A DNA stretch of 64,000 nucleotides. Source: Endocalyx cinctus (taxonomy: Eukaryota; Ascomycota; Sordariomycetes; Amphisphaeriales; Apiosporaceae). Of this stretch, positions 23,438 through 33,200 are shown piece by piece (position 1 is the first letter of the stretch; every line of letters begins with the position of its first letter). The DNA lies in the NCBI GenBank assembly GCA_001600455.1, contig BCKC01000005.1, positions 3,410,001 to 3,474,000 of the forward strand, in the 5' to 3' direction. The notes below the pieces were generated by a model. It searched no databases, was not told where the DNA came from, and saw nothing but the letters and a program-made list of their open reading frames with translations. The translations under genes and the position numbers were made by a program.

Positions 23438-24300
23438 ATGATGCTGACTACAGTCCTTCTTGCCTTGGCCTCGCTCGGCGTGGTCCACGCAGACGATGCC
23501 ATCTGCCAGCAGGGTGGTGACGACCAAGCCGACGAAGACTGCCTCCGTGCCGCGTCACGCCTCATCATATCCCAGACGGCCTGCGACGGCAAAGTATTGG
23601 TTCTCTAGAAACGGGTCCACGAAACGGTCAACACCTGCTGCGTTCAGATGTTGAGGTCCGCAGGCGACATCTGGCACTTGGCTGACTACACCCTGGCCGG
23701 GTTTACGACGGTTGTCGACAAGTGCGCTCACGGTGTTTATAGATTCAACAGCGGCGCGACGGTCTACACAGGTGCCAAATGTTTCGACTATAGCAACTTT
23801 ATCGGTGATGGCCTGTCCAAACTGGGAACCGTTGACACGAGCATGGAATCGACTCAAATCGCCGCCGAGGACGGAACCACCTACGAACCGCCCCTCGAGA
23901 CTGAACAGAGATTGAACGCAACGGGAGCTTTGATTTCCGGTTGGAGCGCTGTTAGTGTGTGCGGCCGCGCCCCGTCCGGGGAGATAGTGGCCACTGCCGG
24001 TAGCGCGTGCCTACATTACTAGGGTACCGGCGCGGGACAAGCGACGGGCTCGAAGCCTACCTACAATCAGCTAACCGAGTTCAGAGGCATCTTGTGATCG
24101 GCGCTGAACTCAAAGGACGGTCTGGCCGAGTATCTGCCCTTTTCGGTAGAGCGGTGGATGAGCGACGTCGGTGTGCTGGCCGATATGGAGATCGCCAAGG
24201 CCTTCAACGCCGTATATCCGTTTGCCATCTGGACCGATATCGCTAATAGCATCGGCCATCAATCGCTGCAGACGATATTTAATTGCCTTATGCTGGAAGC
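23438..24300 (+). pseudogene. Relic of a secreted protein gene with three in-frame stops
   Basis: The start MMLTTVLLALASLGVVHA is a good signal peptide, followed by a Cys-containing polar sequence. The same frame keeps coding character from 23438 to about 24300 but is cut by TAG at 23606, TAG at 24020 and TGA at 24095. The middle part (23609-24019) and the last part (24098-~24290; LPFSVERWMSDVGVLADMEI) look protein-like and share codon bias with the first part. No intron of normal length removes the stops. All three could come from single C-to-T or G-to-A changes, compatible with RIP-like decay (inference). I do not recognise the family. The natural stop is not identifiable, so the right end is approximate. 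Confidence 0.62.
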
Positions 24301-25796
24301 TGGCGCATCAGAGCACACTACCGTGATATTCGTCATTCGTCAGAAAGCCACTGATATTGTTCTCTTCACCGTTGCCCTTATGAGAAAAAATCGATTGAAA
24401 ATGTGGTCAGGCTTGTCATCAAATTGGCAAATAATATTGCATATATATATTTAGTTCATAATTAGTTAGTTGCTGATTGTTATAGAATGCGTAATGCCAA
24501 AAACATCAAGCGTATTAGAGCAGATATTGCAGCTGGCAATAATATATTGCCGTGCCAAACTTTTCTACAACCGCCATTCTCTGGATACGACCGTGGCGGC
24601 CCCCACCCGCCAGAAGCCAAGAGGCACAATATTTATATTTAGCTCCAACATGTCAGACCTCAAACAAAAACGCTAATGTTGGTGAGCCACTCTGCTGTCA
24701 TAGCTGGGTACGTATTATCGATTGCCAACTGATAAAAGGTATTCACCTAGATTCAATTCCTAATAGCGCCAAGTTGTCTTCCTTCGTCTTTATATCATAC
24801 AATGGCTACTTGTTAGTCTAGTCACTACTCTTCCGGGTTAATTATTACCAATTCCTTGGCAAGAGATACTTCGAAATTTGACTCGCACAACATCTGAATC
24901 TCTTCTGTTCACTTAGCTTCTCTTCTAACAATACCGGACAGCCAGATAAGTCATCTCCATCTTTACTGATTTTCAGCCAGTTGAACAGTTGTAGAAATGG
25001 TCAACCTTACCTGACGCCCCCGGGGTCGCTCGGTTTATTACGTTACCGAAAACTACCGGACTTAAAGAAGGAATGTCAGCATGTCACTAATTTAAGAAAT
25101 GTTCCACTTCGTCTCCATAAATGAATGCAGCTCTGCTTGTAATATTTCTGGATCTCATTAGACGATCATTTAATTCTCTAATGGAGTCCATTACATGCCT
25201 GAGCAGGTAAATGATGGTTTATCCCATTTAATTTACCTTTTTGTACCGAGATGCATGCCTACGCCGCGGGCGCATTTTAGTTATACATTCGTCCACTTGC
25301 TAGATCTAATCAATTTACAGTTTACCTACAAAAACAAATTTGAGTAAATATGCTAGCTAGATACACTAGTTCATTTATAATCGTATCCATAATGATAAAT
25401 TTGAAGGAAATATTTTCTTTCTGACGTTTGTGTTCTTCGAACCGTAAAGCAGTAAGATTGTTCGCAAGATCAGCTACGCCAAGATGTCTTCGCCGCATAC
25501 TAAGCTTGCCTCAAGTGGGCGGTTTGTAGAATCTTATCCGAAAATGGCCTACCAGTGTAAGCATTTCGCATGTTTAGTGAGAGAATGACGTCTATTCCTC
25601 CAGGGATATACTCAGCCTTAATAAAGGTACGGCGCGGTTAGCTAGGGATCTTGCAGACGTTATATAAATTGTTTACTTATGATACATTGTTTAAATGTTA
25701 ATACTCTCCCAACCACACTCTCACTTATCTGGCACTATCCATATACCCATCGCTTTTTTATCTTTTAAAATACTCTTCCATTTATCAACTTTCAGA
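24301..25796. other. 1.5-kb gene-free stretch
   Basis: AT-rich, no supported gene. A TATATAAAT sequence near 25660 lies ~135 bp upstream of the next start codon and may be its core promoter. Confidence 0.45.
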
Positions 25797-26525
25797 ATGA
25801 ATCACCAAACGTACCATGCAGGAGGTCTACGTACTTTCTTTACGGCGGTCACATTAGCGGGAGGTGCAGCAGCAGTTTGCACCAACTGGACACAAGAAAG
25901 CTCAGGCCGCGAAAATGGTCAAGCCTTCAACACGGCACACATAATTAGCGTTAGCAACATACTCTGTCCAGAAGATTCAGACAGTGAATGTAGTTTCGAC
26001 CGGAATCAGAAGTACGACGTCACGGCGGAGCGAGATATCACATTGAGTACCGAGTCGCTACTCAAGAATGGACTTGCCGACGATGAGATCGAAGCGATCT
26101 TCAAGTTGGCCCAGGACGGGTACAACGCGGAACGGAACGGCTTAGGAAGCCAAAATAATTTCACGGCGGAATTCAACACCATATCCACCACTGTGTACAC
26201 CTCGTGGATCAATGGTGGCTCAAGCTCCATACTCGAAGTAGACCCTGGAACCAATAAGACGCTTTTGTATAACCCTTTCTACATGTGGTCAACCGGAACT
26301 CTGAGCGGATGTACGGACGAGACTTTGGAAAACAAGACCGTGTCGGCGACAGCACCGTACTACACCCAAGACCCTCAGCTGAACAACTTAACGATTCTGG
26401 CCGGCAATTGGGGCTCTACTTGGGACGATTTAACAAGTGGAGGCATGTCGCTACTTAGTAACCCAGCCTCAGGTGCAATTTCTGCGCTCGCGGTCTCTAC
26501 TCTTGCTTTGGCTCTTCTCCTATAA
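25797..26525 (+). CDS. Probable GPI-anchored cell-surface protein, 242 aa
   Basis: I place the start at the Met at 25797 (MNHQTYHAGGLRTFFTAVTL), which is followed by a hydrophobic, alanine-rich signal peptide ending near AAAVCTNW; the frame is open further upstream, but that stretch adds an unlikely leader. The mature part has several N-glycosylation sequons (NFT, NKT, NLT), few cysteines and no recognised catalytic motif. The C-terminus has small residues (SNPASG) followed by a hydrophobic tail ending LALALLL, the layout of a GPI-attachment signal. Expected location: cell wall or plasma-membrane outer face. Function unknown. Confidence 0.7.
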   Translation: MNHQTYHAGGLRTFFTAVTLAGGAAAVCTNWTQESSGRENGQAFNTAHIISVSNILCPEDSDSECSFDRNQKYDVTAERDITLSTESLLKNGLADDEIEAIFKLAQDGYNAERNGLGSQNNFTAEFNTISTTVYTSWINGGSSSILEVDPGTNKTLLYNPFYMWSTGTLSGCTDETLENKTVSATAPYYTQDPQLNNLTILAGNWGSTWDDLTSGGMSLLSNPASGAISALAVSTLALALLL

Positions 26526-27590
26526 TGAGGGAAATAAGTTATCTACTTTCTTCTTGGTGCCCGATACATCCAGTATATAACTTAGACCTTTTGTAGTTTC
26601 AAAATTTTACGGAGCGAATTGCTGTTTGCCTAAGCGATGAATACGTTTGTATATTTATCTCATCATAAGATTAACACCAAAGAATTAATGATATTACTTA
26701 ACCATGTAATTAGTGGTATTTCGATGTAACACGATGCAGTTACTCTGTATATGCAGAACGATCACAGTTAAATGCAGGTAAGGAACTGAGGAGATGGCAT
26801 GCACCGCAGGTCATAGGCTCTGTTCTCCACCTAAGTGCTACAAATGGAAAGTTGTTGGTCCAACAATTGATAAAGGGGCTGAGGGGTTAAGTCAGCTCTA
26901 AATCCACTAATAACAGGGGGGTGCCGGCCAAGCTTCAGCGCCTTGAAAAATACCCATCTTACCATGTATCTCGCTCCTTTTTGAAGCTTTGGGGAACACA
27001 TGGGAAACTGAGATATTATGGTCGATCAGAACTAGTTTCAAGTCACGTTTCTACTTTCCAATATTTCCCATCCTCGAGCTGAATAATTGCGATGGCTTTT
27101 TCTCGCTCTTCTTTTTCAAATTCTCCTGCAGCTCACCGAAAATAATTCTTGCTACCAAGCCTCAGGTCCATAGGGCGTAGTTTTCCGTATGGGGAAGTGA
27201 TAATCCTACATCGCCTCACCCAACGGATGTACCTCAATTAGTTAAGATGCTCATGTAGGAAATTACGGTGTTGATACACGCTTATCTTTGCCATATTGTC
27301 GTCTGAGATGTAGGCTGTAGCACATCCAAAAATAATCCAACAAACAACACTGCCCTTAACTAGCTGCTTAGTTGATAAATATTTCATTTTCATCTTACCC
27401 CTCCAACCCCCTTTCAGCTTGTTTTATTTATTTATTAATTTTTTCTCGTTTTTTTCTTCTTTTTTTTCATACAGCGTTTAGATGTTAATATATTCTCAAT
27501 GCGAAAAATAGAGTCGCATAGAATGAGACCCCATCAATGTGACCCAGAGACTAAGACTTTTGCCAAGTGCGACAGCCTATTCCCGACAAT
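26526..27590. other. 1.1-kb intergenic region
   Basis: No gene seen; T-rich tract near 27420-27470 upstream of the next gene. Confidence 0.45.
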
Positions 27591-28440
27591 ATGGTAGCCT
27601 CCACATCTATTATACGGCTTGCTGTCGGGCTTGCAATTACGTCCCCGGTAATCGCGGCTACTAGTAGACCTCAATACGAATGTCTCAGCGTAGAAACATT
27701 TACGACGCAAGTACGCCATATATCTATCAACCCTCTCTATCGAGATGTGTGATGTTAACGTATTGCTTTATTTCTAGTGGTTTTTGAATAACGTCAAACC
27801 AGAATTTCGTCGCGGGCCTCTTCTGTCTAATGCGCTGTTTTACTCACGAGGAATGTCCGAGTCGGCACGTGCGCTGGCAGCCCACCAAGACATGATCACC
27901 GTCTGGGACGTGTGGCCCTGCTACCTGTACAACTACGAAGACACCGCCTCAAATCCGATGCGATGCATCCACCAGAACTCATCTTACCGTCAGACCTTCT
28001 TCGAGAACATGTCGCGAGCGTTCGCTCGGTTAGCCTCCGACAGCGCCACCGTGCTGCACCGGAACGAGTACTACCAAGACCCGCCCACGGACGGCATCTG
28101 GGGCAGGATCGAATTCCCCGAGCTCACTCAGCACAACGACCTCGTGAACTGGCTCAGGAAGATCAAGATGGATCCTTTATGCTTCGTAGACTCGAAGCAC
28201 GACGTCGACAGGTACTTCGACTCCAAGGACGCCGAGAAGTGGCTTCGCTGTGTTAATAACCACCTGTTACCTTGGTCGGAAATCTTTTGGCAGAGGGTCA
28301 TATCGGCGGTCCCTATTCATTCCGAGCTGAAACGAGATGGTTTACCGACGAGAAATGATTATGGATTAGACCAGGTTGAAGATTCAAAGTGTTTGACGAA
28401 GGAGTCGTTACGCTTTTTTGACGATAAGGTCGACTGGTAA
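27591..28440 (+). CDS. Secreted protein of unknown function, 260 aa
   Basis: Exons 27591-27710 and 27778-28440 with a 67-nt intron (donor GTACGC, acceptor TTTCTAG, branch GTTAAC); the phases close at 260 residues. The N-terminus MVASTSIIRLAVGLAITSPV is a signal peptide cleaved near AAT. The mature protein is rich in aromatic residues, with segments ALFYSRGMSESARALA, MITVWDVWPCYLYNY, FFENMSRAFARLAS and PTDGIWGRIEFPEL and a handful of Cys residues. It is not recognisably a hydrolase. The layout of a short unique secreted protein suits an effector or secreted-toxin-like role, but this is speculation. Exon 2 is GC-richer than its AT-rich surroundings. Confidence 0.72.
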
Positions 28441-30113
28441 AACTTTATGACCAATGTTTATCGTGGCGTTCCAGGATCTAGGTGCTAAGTAAGAGAAATA
28501 TAGATTTTTTATCACTGGTTATAAAGGTCGAGCAAGTATGCAGACATGAAATGATTTTGTTTTCGAGGTGATTGAGCTTCTTGTCAGTGCTTCTAGAATC
28601 AGACTCTAGGTTGGCTACGAATACGAAGGATATCATCTCACATACCTTTAATTTCGTAAGATGAATTCATATTCTTACAAGCACAGTTAGTGAGATTATT
28701 AAGTGAATATATACTTAACTGTTGCCATGAATATCCAGTCTTTATTATCACTAACATGGATTGCTCGCCATTTCGTTCATTCGTATATAATTCATCATGA
28801 TCTCGTATCATGCCCCCTGCCTCGCATTTTTCCGTAGGCGGGATGTGACGTTGCGCATCAGGCGAGACCATGATATAAGATGCAGCCTAGGTAAGTACGA
28901 TAAATTGTAGGCTTTTTTTTCTTTCAAGGTAGTTATTAGCTCTTACCATATTTTTCTGGAGTTGGCAGTCATAACTAGGAAAGTTAAATTAGTGAAGTTC
29001 TCTAATACTTCTCACCCAACTTCTAACCCAGTACCATGTCTCAGCTCCCCTTTTGGTTTACAGCAGCAGGTTACGAATGTATATTTCGATTTATTTAACT
29101 GACAACGAATATCGCAACCTATGATCCTATTACCCGTGGACACCTAAAGGTTTGTTATATATTTAAAAGTATTTTCTGCAGTATTTGATACGACAGACGA
29201 AGAAAGGTGTTGACGCAAATTAATCGATAGACGTCGCCAATCATCGAATTCAAGCAGGAAAGTTACTATCATAACCGTAAGCTCGGTGTATTTAATGCAC
29301 TAGCTATTGATTTGACCTGGCACTACTCAATTCATCATTGGCATTTCGTGGAGTAATATTCAAAAGAAGATTTCTATATTTACATGATCTAGTACATACT
29401 ATATTATCTTGTCACCGTCGACGAAGACCGACTTGCTACAGGGGAAGAGAGAGAAAATAAAATCGCTTTTTTAAACAAACCTCTTTACAAATAAGTCGAC
29501 CACAAATGTTGCGGCCAGTGATTGGCGCAACTGGCATTTTTACTTCCAAAAACGGTTTTCTGGGGAAAAAACTTATGATCTAGTTGGATAATGAAGACAT
29601 AGACCGGGAAGCTAATGCCGGGTAGCCCCTGGTAATTCGACAACCCTGATCAATACGAACTCTTCATCCCCGCGACTCCACAGTTTTGGGCCATCCTACC
29701 ATCCAGCCGGCCTACACTACGCCTAATATCGCAGGTAACTGATGAAAATTCATGCTTCCGTTTTGTTTAATATCCGTGATCTATGTGCCTCCGAAGAATT
29801 GGTAAAAAGTCTGTTGTTTACAGTTAGTAATGATATAAACACGATTTCGATTGTTTTCTTGGCAAGAATCACTTGGTCTCTAAAATATTTTTGCCTTCCG
29901 AACCCCTTTCTCGCACTCTGCATTGGCAAATAGCTTTCATTTTTCTTGTCAAATCTTGGCCTTTTTATAAGGGAATGCCAAGTGATTCCTGCATTAGCGG
30001 GCTCATTTCTTCTGGATATTTAAACTACTGGACTTCTCTCTACAAGCCATGGAATTAAAACTCCCCCCAGGCTCGAAGTCGGTTGTCCCTGGTTGTTCTT
30101 CTTATCCGCCAGA
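28441..30113. other. 1.7-kb gene-free stretch
   Basis: AT-rich; no supported gene, RNA or repeat. The end contains the presumed promoter of the second subtilase. Confidence 0.45.
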
Positions 30114-32893
30114 ATGAAGACCAGTGGTTTCTTGTTCCCAATATTGGGAAGCTTTCTGTCAGTCGCAGCTTCCGCGTTCAATGCCGATTCGAACAGCACA
30201 GACCCCACTGTAGCTATCGTTCCTGGTGCCTTCATTGTAGAATTTGAAGATGGCAAGGTTCGTGCTTCTCCCTCCAACATACCCGATTTTAAGCCATTCT
30301 AATTATAGTAGGACGTCGGATCGTTCTATAATGAACTCGAAACCCAGGAAATGGCCACGGTGCCTCGCATGAACTTAACATATTCGCTCTTCAAGGGCTG
30401 CTCGTTCCAGCTGAAAAATGTATCCGACACAGATGCCGCTGCCAAGAAGATTGAGAATATGCCAGAGGTTCGGAAATTGTGGCCGGTGCGACTGCGCGAG
30501 ATTCCCAAGAATGAGGTTGTCTATGTCGGAGATGGAAAAGGCGACGGCATAACGTCAATAACAAAGCGCCAGAATTCCGCTGATAATGACACGTACACGC
30601 CTCATGTCATGACGCAGGTAGACAAGCTACGCGCCGACGGGTTTGATGGTTCTGGTGTCCGCATCGGCATCGTTGACACGGGTGTTGATTATAAGCACCC
30701 AGATTTGGGCGGCTGTTTCGGCGAAGGTTGTTTGATTCAGTATGGCGCTGATCTTGTCGGCGACAATTACGATGGCTTTAACGAGCCGGTACCGGACTCT
30801 GATCCGTATGACAACTGTCAAGGACACGGCACTCACGTAGCCGGTATTATAGGTAAGCATCGCTTTTGACTTAAGTTGATCAACCAGTGCTAACTTATTC
30901 TACAGCGGCTACTAGCAGCCGTCTTGACTTTACTGGTGCAGCCCCTGCCGCCACCCTAGGAATGTACAGAGTCTTTGGATGTCTTGGGGGAAATGTTGGC
31001 GATGACGTGTTGATCGCTGCGTTCAATCAGGCCTTCGAGGATGGCAGTGATATAATCACTGCCTCCATCGGTGGTCCATCGGGATGGTCCGAAGACCCTT
31101 GGGCCGTCGCTGTTCAACGTATCGTTGAAGCGGGCGTTCCATGCACCATCTCAGCTGGTAACTCCGGGTCGAACGGTCTGTTTTTCGCCAGCACTGCAGC
31201 GAATGGAAAGAAGGTCACCGCCGTCGCATCTATTCAGAACGAAGATACCCCATTTATCCTTACTGGCGCCTCATACGAGGTAGACAACTCGTCTTCTGAA
31301 GTATTTGGCTGGGATCTTGGGGAACCCAAGTACCCCAACATCACTCTCCCTCTCTGGGCCACTAGCAATGATAGTACAGTGGAGGATGACGCTTGCGATC
31401 CCCTTTCCGACGATACCCCGGATCTTTCGAATTTCATGGTCTTGATTCGTCAGGGGACCTGCGCTTTCTTCACCAAAGCGCAAAATGTTGCCGACAAGGG
31501 AGCAAAATACATCATGATCTACAGTAACACCGACAGCACTCAGTTAGTTTACGTTTCGGATAACGAAAATATTGAAGGAGCAGGCATGGTACCGGCTCAG
31601 CGAGGAGCTGAATGGGTGGAGCTATTGAACCAGGGCAAAAAAGTCTCTGTTACCATTACCGATCCCGACTTCAGCGAATTAGTACTGGATAACCTCCCCA
31701 ATACTAGCAACGGTGGTCTTGTCAGCTCTTATACGAGTTGGGGTCCTACGTGGGAAGTCGATGTCAATCCTCAGGTGGGGGCTCCCGGTGGAAACATTCT
31801 TTCTACTTATCCGATCGACCTCGGCGAGTATGCTGTTTTATCGGGCACTTCCATGGCTTGTCCCATTACTGCCGCTGTTTATGCGCTCCTGATTCAGGCT
31901 CGAGGAACAACGGACCCATCCACCCTTGAGAGACTCCTCTCATCTACCGCTAGTCCGAGAGTGTGGTCTAGGGGCGACGGCAAGCAGCTTGCCGCCGTAC
32001 CGCAACAAGGTGCTGGTCTCATTCAAGCTTACGATGCCGCTTATACCACGACTATGCTCAGTGTCGCTAGTATCTCTTTCAACGACACCGACCATTTCCT
32101 CTCTAGCACCAATTTCACAATTGAGAACCTTGGCTCTGAGGAAGTGACATACGAGATCGGGCATGAAACCGCAGTTACGATGTATACTTTCAAGGAGGGT
32201 TCAAACTATCCTGCTTCGTATCCCAATCCCACCGTGGATGCCTATGCCTCTTTCGAGTTTTCTTCCTCCAAAGTTATCGTTCCAGCTGGAGGCTCGGCGG
32301 TAATCGAAGTCGTGCCGACTCCTCCATCCGGCGTAGACGAGAAACGCCTGCCAGTATACAGCGGATACATCACGGTCAACGGGGCTAATGGGGAATCGCT
32401 CTTGATTCCTTATCTGGGCGTTGTGGGAAGTATGCGCTCGGCGCCGACCATGATGGACCCGGGGCGAGTATATCTGACCAACTCAACAAGCACATTCAAC
32501 CCGCCCTCCGCTGCTAACTTAACATTCCAAATCCCCTACCCGACAAACACGACGCCCGGATCGGGCATCGGATACCCCGCCATATCTATCCATACGAATG
32601 TCGGCTCGCCCCTTGTTCGTTGCGACGTGGTTCCCGTTGATGTCGTCGGCAACTTCACAACGATCGACGTCTTTGGAGTCGAGACAATTGGAAGCTTACC
32701 TAACTATCCGCTCGAGTACGTAGCTCGTGACACTTATTTCACGCCATTTACTGGTATGCTGGATGATCGCACAGTTGTTCCGGAGGGTCGATATACATTG
32801 CTTGTTCGCGCTCTGAGAATCTTTGGAGACGCCGATAAGGAGGACGACTACCAAACTATAAATTCGGTACCGTTTAGCATCAAGTACTTATAG
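30114..32893 (+). CDS. Second secreted Vpr-type subtilisin-like serine protease (S8) with PA domain, 3 exons, 890 aa
   Basis: Exons 30114-30257, 30312-30852 and 30906-32893; introns of 54 and 53 nt; phases close (890 aa). The start MKTSGFLFPILGSFLSVAAS is a signal peptide. I9-like propeptide at ~35-130, then Asp170 (GIVDTGVDYKHPDLGG), His220 (QGHGTHVAG) and Ser544 (GTSMACP) complete the triad; a PA domain is inserted at ~380-490, and an Fn3-like beta-rich C-terminus follows. It should be an extracellular endopeptidase. Exon 1 is exactly 144 nt, as in the paralogue at 12310-15863, but this copy has 2 introns instead of 11. The long exon 3 is well conserved in coding character; I see no defects. 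Confidence 0.9.
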
Positions 32894-33200
32894 TTTAATA
32901 TTTAATGTTTGATATTAATATAATATATAACCAAACGAGTAAATCGATATCCATAATACTATGTTGCTGTGGCGAGAGTGAGGCCTGAAGATTAAATTTT
33001 GAAGAGTCCAATGTGTTGCATACCGTGTAGGAGCCACTACTCTCATGAAACATGCTGCATGGAGCGTTTACAATACGTCATCTTTATGGAATCAAGATAT
33101 TTATCTATCAAAAGTAAAGATAATATATTTCGAAGACTCTAAATGAAACAGATCATCAGAAACACTTCAAGCTTATCTCCACATCACTTACTCAAAGTTT
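32894..33200. other. convergent intergenic region
   Basis: 3' flanks of the subtilase and the C2H2-like gene; AT-rich, no gene seen. Confidence 0.5.

Noticed and set aside
23592..23608. 15-nt GT...AG segment around the first stop of the secreted-protein relic, as a micro-intron
   Set aside because: Its removal would keep the frame, but 15 nt is far below the ~48-nt minimum seen for introns here, and two further in-frame stops downstream are not explained.
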